Source: Bacillus pumilus (GTDB lineage: Bacteria; Bacillota; Bacilli; Bacillales; Bacillaceae). Taken from it: a stretch of DNA of 64,000 nt. Under the pieces are notes generated by a model, which did no database searches, was not told the DNA's origin, and was given only the letters and a program-made list of their open reading frames with translations. Positions 42,107-50,760 of this stretch are shown here, in pieces (the first letter of the stretch is position 1; every line of letters begins with the position of its first letter). The stretch is from positions 21,179 to 85,178 of the forward strand of contig NZ_CP101834.1 in the NCBI RefSeq assembly GCF_024498355.1, in the 5' to 3' direction. The translations under genes and the position numbers were made by a program.

Positions 42107-43256
42107 TTAACAATTCCCCTCTCTGAATGAGCGACCTAGCATGGTCTGCTCTTTCATAAAATACGACAGCATTTTCCAACTGCCCACTTTTATTATAATA
42201 GCGCGCTGCTTCAATTGCCAGCTCATATACATCTTCATGAAGATTCTGACTTTGAATCACATCAAGCCACTTCTTCAGATCAGATGCGGAATCGGAATCA
42301 TTAGAGTGAAAATAAAGGTGATATAGAAACTTCATTTCAGTTTCGTATACTTTATCACCTAGATCCTGTGCAGCTGCTACCCCTCTTTGGTATGCTTCCG
42401 TTGCTGGGCCGACTTGTCCTAATCTCAACAGTGTGTGCAGCTTGTTGAAATAAGCTTTTGGCGTGTGACGCGTTTCATTTTTTTCAAATAAATCTACTGC
42501 TGTGTCAAAGTACGTTAAAGCTTCTGTGAATTTTTCTAAGTGGAAATAACATTTACCCAGGTTTAAAATTGTTGAAGTGATGAGGTATTGCTTTGTAGTA
42601 ACTTGTGCGTGTGAGTGGGACTTGTTGAAGTAGTTTAAAGCATCATCATACTGCATCTTGCTTAGATAGTTACCAGCAATAACTGAATAACACCAGGCTA
42701 TTTTCTCGTCCATTAATGGCTGTTCTGAGAAAAATCCCAACGCCTTTGATGCATACTTAACCGATATTTGATATTGATCTATGTGATAGTAGACTTCGGC
42801 TAACTTGTAGTAAAATTCACCTTTTTCGTTAGAATCCTCTACATCTTCGAGAATCTTTTCAGCATTCTTATAACAGTTTAACGCAAGGTCAAACTGGTTC
42901 TTCCTGAATTCATGTGTACCTTTGAAGAACCAGAAGTAATATTCTAACATCCTATCTATTTGATTCATTTCTCCTTTTGAATTTTGAACTTTACTTCTCT
43001 GATCTTCTATATGTTCCATGATGTCATGAAGCTCCTTAGAAGCCAGCTTTGGCCGAAGGTCACTCAACATCAATCGGTGTCTAAATTCCAGTAAAGCAAA
43101 GTAAAGCAGCACTGTTTGATTCTCTTCCATGTCGTCAAAGAGTCCCTTCACCTCTTTTTTCAAAAATTCCGCGTCAGTTACTTCACCCTTTTTTATGGCT
43201 GAGTACCATTCATTGAGTTTGATTGCTACTTCATCATACGGCTTGATTCCACCCAC
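42096..43256 (-). CDS. rap: Rap family TPR regulator
   Basis: A 386-aa protein of typical Rap length: an N-terminal three-helix bundle (VAIKLNEWYSAIKKGEV) followed by TPR repeats (YYKLAEVYYHIDQYQISVKY, STILNLGKCYFHLEKFTEAL). Rap proteins dephosphorylate Spo0F, block ComA or act on plasmid repressors, and are inhibited by their Phr peptide. Overlap with phr confirms the cassette. Its target here is unknown. It could tie host sporulation or competence to plasmid carriage. Confidence 0.93.
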   Translation of the reverse strand: MGGIKPYDEVAIKLNEWYSAIKKGEVTDAEFLKKEVKGLFDDMEENQTVLLYFALLEFRHRLMLSDLRPKLASKELHDIMEHIEDQRSKVQNSKGEMNQIDRMLEYYFWFFKGTHEFRKNQFDLALNCYKNAEKILEDVEDSNEKGEFYYKLAEVYYHIDQYQISVKYASKALGFFSEQPLMDEKIAWCYSVIAGNYLSKMQYDDALNYFNKSHSHAQVTTKQYLITSTILNLGKCYFHLEKFTEALTYFDTAVDLFEKNETRHTPKAYFNKLHTLLRLGQVGPATEAYQRGVAAAQDLGDKVYETEMKFLYHLYFHSNDSDSASDLKKWLDVIQSQNLHEDVYELAIEAARYYNKSGQLENAVVFYERADHARSLIQRGELLNEE

Positions 43257-43437
43257 ACAAACTCCCCCTTACCTTCCTATATATACAATATTTTAACATG
43301 TCTAACTATTCTAAATTCGAATAAATGCCCTATGATTGTAAATTTTCGGTATACCGCAAAATGAACACCGAAAGATAACCTCTTGTAACCAGTAGTGACC
43401 GGATCCTGTGATCAGTTGCAAAATTAGTTCTGATCCC

Positions 43438-43468
43438 AAAAAAGGAACCTTTGAAGGATCCTTTTTAT
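43438..43468 (-). terminator. Terminator after the AbrB-like gene
   Basis: On the minus strand AAAAAGGATCC and GGTTCCTTTTTT form a hairpin with one mismatch followed by T, 21 nt after the stop. Confidence 0.65.
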
Positions 43469-43488
43469 AGAATTGAACAGATATTATG

Positions 43489-43761
43489 TTATTTAGAAAG
43501 GGCTAAAATCTCTTCAAGTAATTCCTCGGCTCCTTCTCGACTGAACACAAGACCACTCGGTAGGTGCATATTTTCATTTGATATTTTACCTGTTATTATG
43601 CAGGCTTCCTCTCGCTCATATTTTCTAAATATCACTGACTCTCCATCAACAAATATCTCCAATGGATCTGTCTCTTTGATGTTTAGTGTTTTTCTAAGTT
43701 CTTTTGGCAGCACAACTCTACCCAATTGGTCTACTTTGCGTACAATACCTGTGTTTTTCAT
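43489..43761 (-). CDS. AbrB family transition-state regulator
   Basis: A 90-aa protein with the full AbrB layout. The N-terminal swapped-hairpin DNA-binding domain (GIVRKVDQLGRVVLPKELRK) and the C-terminal multimerisation domain (CIITGKISNENMHL) are nearly the length of AbrB/Abh. RBS AAAGGAGC. Plasmid-borne AbrB paralogues can modulate host genes or form mixed tetramers. Target unknown. Confidence 0.92.
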   Translation of the reverse strand: MKNTGIVRKVDQLGRVVLPKELRKTLNIKETDPLEIFVDGESVIFRKYEREEACIITGKISNENMHLPSGLVFSREGAEELLEEILALSK

Positions 43762-43853
43762 TTGTTTGCTCCTTTGATTGATTTATTTTCACGATACGAG
43801 GGTTTATACCCCTTTTTTGTCAATGAAATAGGATCTGTTCACTATTTAAGCCC

Positions 43854-44192
43854 TCATTCATTCTTTTTAGGCCCCACTTTCACAAAGTGTTCTATTTTGG
43901 AGTAATTTTTATTAAAATCAACTATATACTCTCCCTTTCCCGAGAACACTATATATTTATCTTCTTTTATATCAATATAAAAAGAATCCTTTGGTTCATT
44001 TAATTTTTCACTAACAAGCTGATACCTCATTGATTCCTCTTTAATTATTTCAGTTTTTTTCATATCCATTTTTTCATCAATCTTTTCACCAATCATATAT
44101 AAGGAATACAAGACTGCGCAAACAGCAACTATAAACACGCAAATTTGAACTCCTGTACTCTCTGTTTCTTTTGCTCCCTTCACACTAAACAC
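43854..44192 (-). CDS. Small membrane protein
   Basis: A 112-aa protein with one membrane segment (TGVQICVFIVAVCAVLYSLY) and a soluble C-terminal beta-rich part (DSFYIDIKEDKYIVFSGKGE). It is 15 nt after the 355-aa membrane protein, so the two are probably one operon. No recognised family. Confidence 0.55.
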   Translation of the reverse strand: MFSVKGAKETESTGVQICVFIVAVCAVLYSLYMIGEKIDEKMDMKKTEIIKEESMRYQLVSEKLNEPKDSFYIDIKEDKYIVFSGKGEYIVDFNKNYSKIEHFVKVGPKKNE

Positions 44193-44207
44193 CTTACTTT
44201 CTTAATT

Positions 44208-45275
44208 TTAGGAACCACTATCATAACTACTGCTATGATCATAATTTGATGAATGATTATAACTAGAACTTGTGGTGCAGTGATTTGCTGTGTTTTCATT
44301 ACTAGATGTTGATGTGGCTTCAGGATGTTTCGTCAACAGAGATAAGCTTTCAGAAGTTATGGACTGTACTAGCTTAGATGCTCTGTCAATTTCAATTAAT
44401 TCTTTAAATTGAGGATCACGTTTTTCAGATAGGTCAGTTAGTTCTGGAAGTTGTTCTTGGCCAGTTAGATAACTTTTTTCAAATTTAATGTTTTTAGATG
44501 CTCTATCAAGATCGACATTTATCAATTCATTAGTCAACCTCTTTTCTTGCTCGAATTCAGGTGAAATTCTTCTCTCAAAATTATTTAAACAATCTATAAT
44601 ATCTTGCAACAAATTTATTACTTTCTTTATGTGAGTGTTCTCTAATTCTAACTTCTTAACAGTTTGATATTCTCTGGTGAATTCATCAATTGAAGGGTTA
44701 AATGAAAAAAATTCACCTGAGATTCTATTGAACACATCTGGATATTTACCCAGTGAAAATCCTTCTTCTTTTTCACCGGATAAATAAGTGGTTATTTTTT
44801 TGATTGTTAGACCTAATTGATCTTTTTGTGAAATAACCCTCTTATCTTGAAATATATGACTAGCACATGATTTGGTATCAGAGTTTGTTTCGTCTAATAA
44901 CTTTAACTTTTCTAAAAGAGCCTCGTATTCCTTCAGTGTATAGTTCGTTGTGTTGAAAAGGGTCAATTGGTCCTTTCGTTTTCTTTTTTCAAGGAATCTT
45001 TTATGGAAATTCTTAAACACCTTAATAAAAACAAAAAATGTTACAGCTGCAAAGATCGATATAAAAGTAGCTGTGACAAAAAACTCAGTTAAGTTTTGAA
45101 AAAGCGACCCTAATTCTTTAACTCCTGGATCTGAAAGGTTTGTTTCTTCAACTTTTTTGCTGGGTTTGCTCATCCTTTCAGAGAAGAACAAAAATAACCC
45201 AAAGGGAAACAAACTTATAGGTACTGCGTAAATAAGCCAGCTACCAAAAAATCTATCAGCATTTGATTCAAACAT
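44208..45275 (-). CDS. Membrane protein with coiled-coil domain
   Basis: A 355-aa protein with two membrane segments (about 12-30 and 65-90), a long charged helical cytoplasmic region (about 100-310) and a low-complexity Ser/His/Asn end. Its N-terminus (MFESNADRFFGS) resembles the start of the tandem pilin-like peptides at 62.5 kb (LFEANADRSIHG), perhaps by chance. Function unknown. Confidence 0.55.
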   Translation of the reverse strand: MFESNADRFFGSWLIYAVPISLFPFGLFLFFSERMSKPSKKVEETNLSDPGVKELGSLFQNLTEFFVTATFISIFAAVTFFVFIKVFKNFHKRFLEKRKRKDQLTLFNTTNYTLKEYEALLEKLKLLDETNSDTKSCASHIFQDKRVISQKDQLGLTIKKITTYLSGEKEEGFSLGKYPDVFNRISGEFFSFNPSIDEFTREYQTVKKLELENTHIKKVINLLQDIIDCLNNFERRISPEFEQEKRLTNELINVDLDRASKNIKFEKSYLTGQEQLPELTDLSEKRDPQFKELIEIDRASKLVQSITSESLSLLTKHPEATSTSSNENTANHCTTSSSYNHSSNYDHSSSYDSGS

Positions 45276-45394
45276 TTTTCACTCTCCCATACAGTTGGTT
45301 AATTTTTATATAACTGTTTCTATTATACCATTATTATGTATTATAGGCACTCCTTTAAGATAATAATTACCTTTTTTCAAAAAAAAAAGACTGA

Positions 45395-45964
45395 TCAGTT
45401 ATCTTCAGTCAATGAACGTATTAATTTTTGAACTATGAATTTTCCTTTCCCCCTCATGAATTCCGCAACAAATTCATTAAGTGATATTTCTATGATTTCT
45501 CCAATAGATATCTCCACATCCTCGCCAGCAACATCCCATAAAAAAACTTCACCTCTTAACACATCATCCCTTTTCATTTTAATTCTGTATGTGACCAAAC
45601 CCTCATTTCTTAATTCTACACATTCACCATCATAAGTAGACAGCTTTAAGTAATTGTTTTTTCTTACTTCTATTCGTCTATAAAGTTCTCTAAGAGAAAC
45701 AATATCGCTTGTCCTTTTTATTTGTTTTAGAAAATCTTTATATAGCAATCCAAGAAGATCCTCTAACTCAAATTCCTCTTCAGCCAAGTCTTCAATGTCT
45801 TCACATATCGTTTTTGCTCTCAAAAGTATGAAAGGTTCCAGCTGTAATTCTAAAGTAATGTCCTGCATAATGGCTTTGTATGCTTTCCTTATGAGGTTAG
45901 ACCACTTGGATGAAGTCACACTCATCATTTCCAATTCTTCATGGATCACCTTATAACAAGTCAT
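45395..45964 (-). CDS. Hypothetical protein
   Basis: A 189-aa protein overlapping the end of the upstream RHH gene by 14 nt, with weak start signals; the start may lie at an internal GTG or ATG. The N-terminal half is helical and acidic (ICEDIEDLAEEEFELEDLLG). The C-terminal half is beta-rich (GLVTYRIKMKRDDVLRGEVF). No recognised family. Confidence 0.55.
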   Translation of the reverse strand: MTCYKVIHEELEMMSVTSSKWSNLIRKAYKAIMQDITLELQLEPFILLRAKTICEDIEDLAEEEFELEDLLGLLYKDFLKQIKRTSDIVSLRELYRRIEVRKNNYLKLSTYDGECVELRNEGLVTYRIKMKRDDVLRGEVFLWDVAGEDVEISIGEIIEISLNEFVAEFMRGKGKFIVQKLIRSLTEDN

Positions 45965-46382
45965 ATTCTTTATCTCTCATCAGCATGTTTATCAGAACAT
46001 GATGAGCAGCCTGTCTCTGCGATCTATAATCAAATTCCAATTGCAATACAAATAATTGCTCGTACTCATGCTTATTTAATTTTGCACGTACAGTGTTTTC
46101 ATTCCCCTTATAACTTCTTTCTGGCATCGGAAGGTACTTGGCCAAAGAACCTTTTACCCCTTTTTGAAGCAAGTAAGAAGTAAATTCAGTAAGAGTCATA
46201 CGCTTGTCAAATGCTCTTTTTTTCATTTCTTTAATCAATTCTTTGTCTAGTGGTATTTTAATATCATGTTTTTTATCCACTCTCTGCTGTTTTTTTTGCT
46301 GGACACCGGATCTTTGAATTGTTTTGCTTTCATCCTTATTTAACTTATTCAAAATTGGATTTAGATGATCGCGTTTCGTCAT
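45951..46382 (-). CDS. Tandem RHH-like DNA-binding protein
   Basis: A 143-aa protein from the ATG after AGGGGGAGGA. After a basic tail there are two RHH-like units: DIKIPLDKELIKEMKKRAFD..LTEFTSYLL and TVRAKLNKHEYEQLFVLQLE..QRQAAHHVLI. The same duplicated design occurs in the 105-aa protein at 3274 and the 237-aa protein at 46647. It might be a relaxosome accessory or a partition/copy regulator. Confidence 0.6.
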   Translation of the reverse strand: MTKRDHLNPILNKLNKDESKTIQRSGVQQKKQQRVDKKHDIKIPLDKELIKEMKKRAFDKRMTLTEFTSYLLQKGVKGSLAKYLPMPERSYKGNENTVRAKLNKHEYEQLFVLQLEFDYRSQRQAAHHVLINMLMRDKEYDLL

Positions 46383-46542
46383 TCCTTCCTCCCCCTTCTC
46401 TTTTACGGTCCTTCGCTCTTTTATATCAGGGTCATCGGGCCAAACGGCCATACTTAATCATATTGTCCACGATAGGGGGTTAGAACCAAGAAAATCTGGC
46501 GATGATGAATAAAAAGAAACTCCTGAAGAGAGGATGAAGACA

Positions 46543-46638
46543 ATGGCTAATCAAACAGAAAAGTCGATAACAAAAAAACAGGCAGCAGCACTTGCAGCAC
46601 TTTCTAAAAAAAATAAAATTATAAAGAAGACAAAATAA
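46543..46638 (+). CDS. Very small basic protein
   Basis: A 31-aa frame behind AGAGGATGAAG, rich in lysine and alanine (KSITKKQAAALAALSKKNKI). It lies between two minus-strand genes and directly before a bidirectional terminator, which suggests a short plus-strand transcript. Existence plausible, function unknown. Confidence 0.4.
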   Translation: MANQTEKSITKKQAAALAALSKKNKIIKKTK

Positions 46639-46640
46639 AA

Positions 46641-46666
46641 AAGAGCTTATCTAAGCTCTTTTTTGT
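46641..46666. terminator. Bidirectional terminator
   Basis: AAGAGCTTA-TC-TAAGCTCTT with T- and A-runs on the two sides. It overlaps the end of the 237-aa gene. Confidence 0.75.
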
Positions 46667-47360
46667 TGTCTTCATATTCTATAATCTGGTTCACAACGTC
46701 CCTCATTACTACAGACTTGCTCACCTCATATGTATTAGCGATCTCATTTAATATATCGTGGGCCAATGAATCAAGTTCAATTTTAGTGGTTTTAAGGGTA
46801 GCCCCTTTATGTATGCCAACCTCAAATGATTCACGATGATAGTGATTTTTAATGAAAAGTTCAATGTTTATTGATCTTTGCTTGAACGGGTAAAGTTGAT
46901 TTAGTTGTTCAAGCAATTCGTTTCGTATTTTGTATTGTGATTTTATTATCGTGGTGCTTCTTCTGTAGTATTCTGGACATTCGCACAAAAATGCTAATAA
47001 CTGTTCGAATGCATCTCTAAAGAGCTTCGACCTATTCCAGTGCGCGTTGTTCATCTGATTAATTTTATGTAGATATTTCTCATCAGCATTAAATCTAAAT
47101 TTATACTGATTCTGTGCATCCATGGATTTATTTCTCTTTAAATTTAAGTTTTCGGAAGGTGCGTAATGATTTAGTATGAAATCCCTCAAAACAATACTTA
47201 AATGAGTATTTAGAGCTTCAACTTTCTTTCTTACATTTTTAAACACTTCTAAATCAATATTTACAGTAAGCTGCTTCTTAGTCACCCTTGCATCCCACTC
47301 CTGTTTATCAATAAAATAGACCTCTTGTCGTAAGAGGTCCATGTAATGCTGCATAAACAA
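46647..47360 (-). CDS. Protein with three RHH-like units
   Basis: A 237-aa protein with repeated strand-helix-helix units: QLTVNIDLEVFKNVRKKVEA..LRDFIL, QYKFRFNADEKYLHKINQMN..FRDAFE and TKIELDSLAHDILNEIANTY..MRDVVN. This looks like several MetJ/Arc-type units in one chain. The start is uncertain because none of the nearby ATG/TTG codons has a good RBS. A near-consensus promoter lies 26-55 nt upstream. A role in transfer initiation, copy control or transcription is possible. Confidence 0.55.
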   Translation of the reverse strand: MFMQHYMDLLRQEVYFIDKQEWDARVTKKQLTVNIDLEVFKNVRKKVEALNTHLSIVLRDFILNHYAPSENLNLKRNKSMDAQNQYKFRFNADEKYLHKINQMNNAHWNRSKLFRDAFEQLLAFLCECPEYYRRSTTIIKSQYKIRNELLEQLNQLYPFKQRSINIELFIKNHYHRESFEVGIHKGATLKTTKIELDSLAHDILNEIANTYEVSKSVVMRDVVNQIIEYEDNKKELR

Positions 47361-47385
47361 GCAGGAGCTTATTTATTCCCTTTAT

Positions 47386-47415
47386 ATTATAACGTTGGCT
47401 TACTTATTTAATCAA
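47386..47415 (-). promoter_or_regulatory. Promoter of the 237-aa RHH-like gene
   Basis: On the minus strand TTGATT, an 18-nt spacer and TATAAT. Confidence 0.7.
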
Positions 47416-47474
47416 GGTGAGTTTAATTAGTTAAAAGCACCTCTATCTGGACAATCCTAATTAGAATATACCCT

Positions 47475-47798
47475 TTATAGATAAGTATGTATTTTATCCA
47501 AACACTCCGTAATAATTGTCTCAGGTGCAGTGTCTTTGAATTGAAAGCTCCTGGCTTTCCAATCTAAACTTTTTATTTGATCTGTAAGGATAACCCCTTG
47601 AATGGCCAAACCATCAGGCAAGGCCACTTCAAAAGGATAACCTTTCTTTTTGCTGGTAATAGGACAGACTACTGCAAAACCAGTTATTTCATTAAAATTC
47701 TTTGGTGATAATACAATTGCGGGTCTTCTACCGGCTTGTTCATGGCCTGCTTGTGGAGTAAATTGAACATACACGAGATCTCCTTTATCAAACGACAT
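47475..47798 (-). CDS. mazF: MazF/PemK family toxin
   Basis: A 107-aa mRNA interferase. It has the family's GDLVYVQFTPQAGHEQAGRR start, RPAIVLSPKNFNE and VICPIT-like CPITSKKKGYPFEV motifs, and the conserved LTDQIKSLDW segment. It should cleave single-stranded RNA at short specific sites unless bound by MazE. The start overlaps the mazE stop by one base. It acts as a plasmid addiction module. Confidence 0.95.
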   Translation of the reverse strand: MSFDKGDLVYVQFTPQAGHEQAGRRPAIVLSPKNFNEITGFAVVCPITSKKKGYPFEVALPDGLAIQGVILTDQIKSLDWKARSFQFKDTAPETIITECLDKIHTYL

Positions 47799-48037
47799 TA
47801 GAACATTTCATTCCCTTCAGGCCCACCAAAGTTAATTTCAGTGTGTTTGTTTTCTGCTGTTACTTTACTTAAAAGATCATCTAGGTTAGGTTTTTGATTT
47901 TTGAGTTTAATCATTATACCAGCGTCTTCAGCAATTAATTCAACCTCTGATCCATTTTCTAGCTCGGCAACCTTTGCTATATTCATTGGAATTCTAACAC
48001 CAAGACTGTTTCCCCATTTTGTTATAACTGTTGTCAC
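47798..48037 (-). CDS. mazE: MazE-type antitoxin
   Basis: A 79-aa AbrB/MazE-fold antitoxin. The GTG at 48037 behind GAGGTGATC gives the canonical start TTVITKWGNSLGVRIP; a longer reading to 48085 lacks support. The C-terminal acidic tail (FGGPEGNEMF) would bind MazF. It probably represses its own operon. Confidence 0.9.
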   Translation of the reverse strand: MTTVITKWGNSLGVRIPMNIAKVAELENGSEVELIAEDAGIMIKLKNQKPNLDDLLSKVTAENKHTEINFGGPEGNEMF

Positions 48038-48149
48038 TTTGATCACCTCATTGTGTCTTTTCTCCATTATAACACCTCTTATCACATTTGTATATACATT
48101 GTATATACATAATTATGTGATTATATACTATATGGTGATGAATTTGCTC

Positions 48150-48178
48150 AAAAAAAACCCTCTATCCAAAGAGGGTTT
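48150..48178. terminator. Bidirectional terminator between mazEF upstream region and alp7R
   Basis: AAAACCCTCT and AGAGGGTTT arms around ATCCAA. The T-run on the minus strand serves the alp7AR operon. Confidence 0.8.
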
Positions 48179-48563
48179 AAAAATCATTATTATAATCTTC
48201 ATTAATTTCACCAGTGATTTTATCGGTGATAAGTAGACCTTCTTCAATGTCGCTTGTTTTAGTCTCTCCATATGATAATGCTGTTGTGTAGGTTCTTTTA
48301 TCAATCTTGTTTTCTAATTTATTGAAGCCGCGGTTCATCTGTTCTTGAAGTTCTAATAAGATATCATGTACATGCATATCCTTTTCTTTGTTTGCTTGTT
48401 CTGTTTGTTTTTGCTGCATATCTAATCGTATTAATTTAAACGCATAATCTTTAAACGTCTTACCAGGTGTTTCATTGATTTGCTGCATAACAAAATTGTA
48501 CATTTCATTTGACATTTGTGCTGTGCGTACACCAAAGAGTTCCACTCTGTTTTCTTTTTTCAT
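48177..48563 (-). CDS. Alp7R-like segregation regulator
   Basis: A 128-aa charged helical protein 10 nt downstream of the actin-like gene, behind AGGTGATT. In plasmid pLS20 the gene in this position, alp7R, encodes the DNA-binding protein that represses the operon and bridges filament and centromere. The size (about 130 aa), position and the RLDMQQKQTEQANKEKDMHV coiled coil agree. The sequence itself shows no recognisable HTH, so the assignment rests on context. Confidence 0.65.
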   Translation of the reverse strand: MKKENRVELFGVRTAQMSNEMYNFVMQQINETPGKTFKDYAFKLIRLDMQQKQTEQANKEKDMHVHDILLELQEQMNRGFNKLENKIDKRTYTTALSYGETKTSDIEEGLLITDKITGEINEDYNNDF

Positions 48564-48573
48564 GTTTAATCAC

Positions 48574-49776
48574 CTAAACGGTTTCAGTTGCTTTTTTTTC
48601 TCTTTTTACTTGTTCATCCCTGCTTAACACTTCAAGTCCATATAAATTAAGCATCCTAGCATCTTCAGCAACAATATGATTTGCTTCTGAAATTTCAGCA
48701 TTGTATTTCTCTCTCGTAACCTCACTTATTGCCTCTTTTAGAATTTCAGCAACTCCGCCAAAGTATAAGTATTTATACACCTTGTCTTTAGGAGGTGTGA
48801 ATGCATTTTCAACCTGTGTAATTTTGATTTCTGCATATTCAATTAAAGAGTTTTTAATAATATCTGTAAGGTCATATGTTTTTCCTGTATTTCCATCTGT
48901 ACGGATCATTTTTGTTTTTTGGATGTTAGTATAAATGAATTTTTCAAGCTCTCTAACACTTTCGAAATGTTCAAGAAGCTTATCTTTTCGGAGTCTTTCA
49001 AGATGGACAAGAAAAGGTGCCTCAGTATTAGAAATAAAGGAATCGCGATCCTTTGGTGCCTTCAACCCAGCTGGAAGTAAAGCGAGGTCATCTGTTCCTC
49101 CCCCTAAATCACAAGCTACAACATCGTAGTCTTTGAACTGCTTTGCCTCTTCGTTATCATTTAATTCGAAATCCTTTTTTATAGCCCAACGTGCAACTTC
49201 TGATTCAATTCTACATGCTGCATCTTTCACCGTGATTTCAATTTCATTTTCCATGCCGAGAGTTAATATTTTAACTGTGTGTACACCTAAAAACCTTTTG
49301 ACCATTTTTTCCTGCATTTCGCTAAACTTATTTAATTTTTTAAGAAGCCAGATCGGCAACATGGTCTGAAAATACTCAATTTCAACATGGTTATCCATGT
49401 TTTGATCATTTGATTTAACACCCGATTTTTTAATTGCGTCATAATTTGAGTAATAATAAGCTGTGGCAGCAAGGAAGGTTACATATGGTATGTGCGATTC
49501 AACTTTATTATGTAACTTATTGATGTGATTATTCCCCAGGACCTCCTTTTCAGCTATTTCACCTACTAAGAAGTATCTTTCTACTTCATCAATTTCAGTG
49601 GAAATGAGTAATCTGTCTTTTAAATCTGCTGGATTGTCGATTTGGGTTGTGAACTTTCCTTCTGCCACTTCTTTCTTTATTTCAACTACATTCGTAGGCA
49701 GTTCAAAGAAATACCCATCGATCAGATTCATGTACATACTGTTACCAAAATCTACGTTAAAACGAGAAATATTCAA
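48574..49776 (-). CDS. Actin-like plasmid segregation ATPase (Alp7A/ParM type)
   Basis: A 400-aa protein. The TTG at 49776 behind AAGGGGAGC is chosen because the phosphate-1 motif (FNVDFGNSMY) then lies at residues 6-15 as in ParM-type proteins. The phosphate-2 motif is VVACDLGGGTDDLALL, and a C-terminal adenosine motif-like YLYFGGVAEILKEA follows. Such proteins polymerise into dynamic filaments that push plasmid copies apart. Its gene order with the downstream 128-aa gene and upstream GTTAAC repeats matches alp7ARC of pLS20. Confidence 0.88.
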   Translation of the reverse strand: MNISRFNVDFGNSMYMNLIDGYFFELPTNVVEIKKEVAEGKFTTQIDNPADLKDRLLISTEIDEVERYFLVGEIAEKEVLGNNHINKLHNKVESHIPYVTFLAATAYYYSNYDAIKKSGVKSNDQNMDNHVEIEYFQTMLPIWLLKKLNKFSEMQEKMVKRFLGVHTVKILTLGMENEIEITVKDAACRIESEVARWAIKKDFELNDNEEAKQFKDYDVVACDLGGGTDDLALLPAGLKAPKDRDSFISNTEAPFLVHLERLRKDKLLEHFESVRELEKFIYTNIQKTKMIRTDGNTGKTYDLTDIIKNSLIEYAEIKITQVENAFTPPKDKVYKYLYFGGVAEILKEAISEVTREKYNAEISEANHIVAEDARMLNLYGLEVLSRDEQVKREKKATETV

Positions 49777-49810
49777 AATTAGCTCCCCTTTTTTGTTAAC
49801 ATTTTTTATA

Positions 49811-49839
49811 ACAATACCATTTATCCGTGAATAAGTCAA
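49811..49839 (-). promoter_or_regulatory. Promoter of the actin-like gene
   Basis: On the minus strand TTGACT, a 17-nt spacer and TATTGT, ending 35 nt before the TTG start. It overlaps the longer, rejected N-terminal reading of the gene. Confidence 0.6.
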
Positions 49840-49874
49840 TCATCTGATAACGTTTAAAATCCCTATATAATAAA

Positions 49875-49965
49875 GGTTTATTTTAAGTAAATGTGTTAAT
49901 CGTTAACGGTGTTAACATCTTTTTTCGTTGTTAACGCCTGAACTCTTTACGATGCGGATGAAATC
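49875..49965. promoter_or_regulatory. Centromere-like region with GTTAAC repeats
   Basis: Three GTTAAC hexamers in the pattern CGTTAACGG, TGTTAACAT, TGTTAACGC (about 49899-49937), plus a related GTGTTAAT, directly upstream of the actin-like operon. This matches the position of alp7C in pLS20. Confidence 0.55.
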
Positions 49966-50029
49966 ATGTATATTAAAAGCGTGAAGTTATTTTCATGAAT
50001 TTTTGTTTGTTTTCCTTGACAAAAATATC

Positions 50030-50085
50030 CTCAAAAAAACAAAAAAATAACCTTGCTCGATTTGAACAAGGTTAAGAATTTCAGC
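50030..50085 (-). terminator. Terminator read from the right on the minus strand
   Basis: On the minus strand AACCTTG..CAAGGTT is followed by ATTTTTTTGTTTTTTTG. No coding gene lies immediately upstream on that strand, so it implies a non-coding transcript across the origin region. Confidence 0.65.
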
Positions 50086-50249
50086 TTTTGTATTGTACAT
50101 AAAAAACTAAATATAAACGAAAACGAAAAAGTGTTCGATGCGCCAACATCAAACACTGGTAGTGATTGAAAGATAGCGCCTTTCAACCGTTTACTTAATG
50201 GATGATTTTATTGTACTAATTTTCCTTGTTTTAGTCAAGGTTTTTTAGT

Positions 50250-50316
50250 GCTTTTTAAACGACAGTAAGCGATTGTTATTGCTATTTTTGACAATCATTT
50301 ACTGTCGTTTTTTGTT
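50250..50316 (+). terminator. Long bipartite hairpin with T-run
   Basis: AAACGACAGTAA pairs with TTTACTGTCGTTT and an inner GATTGT pairs with ACAATC; six T follow on the plus strand. It can act as a terminator or as an origin hairpin. Confidence 0.65.
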
Positions 50317-50324
50317 TGTCACCC

Positions 50325-50760
50325 AGCTGCCGTTAAGGGGTGTAAAAAAAACACGTCAGGCGTTGCTCCGTGCACTGCAAAAACGGAGATATACCACAAT
50401 AAGCGTTCCTTGCTACGCTTGTGGCGAATGGCGAGGACGGCCATAAACGGTCCGGAGAATGTGGAGAAACCACTAGGTTGCTTGGCGCACTACGGTGCGG
50501 GTAACCACAATCAAGCTTTTATTTTGCAGGTTGTAACTAAACGATTTGCGTGAGAGAACACAAGACAAACTCATAAAAGTAAGCATGTAGGACAAGCATT
50601 GCATGTAAAAAGGTTGTGGTGAGTGAAAACTCGTCGATAAGCAAGGCTGTACTGGAAACCTCAGCTGTCTCTATGACGCTAGTTTACGCTATCAGATCGA
50701 TTACTTATGTTGTCTGTATTTTTTTATGCAGACAACATAGGTAATCGAATTTCGCGCCTG
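50325..50760 (+). ncRNA. Structured non-coding region, candidate replication origin RNA
   Basis: No supported gene. Hairpins include CCACAA..AGCG..CGCTTGTGG (50393-50424), GGAC..GTCC (50436-50453), and GCGCAC-TACG-GTGCGG (50482-50497), whose loop is a C(UACG)G tetraloop if read on the plus strand. A near-perfect 18-bp hairpin follows: GATTACTTATGTTGTCTG with CAGACAACATAGGTAATC (50699-50748). Lying between the segregation operon and the rap-phr-repressor block, it is the best candidate for the origin. pLS20 is known for a replicon without a classical Rep gene. Function is inference. Confidence 0.5.

Noticed and set aside
50330..50760. tmRNA, RNase P or SRP RNA
   Set aside because: None of their conserved cores could be recognised; the location next to the segregation genes favours a plasmid-specific function.
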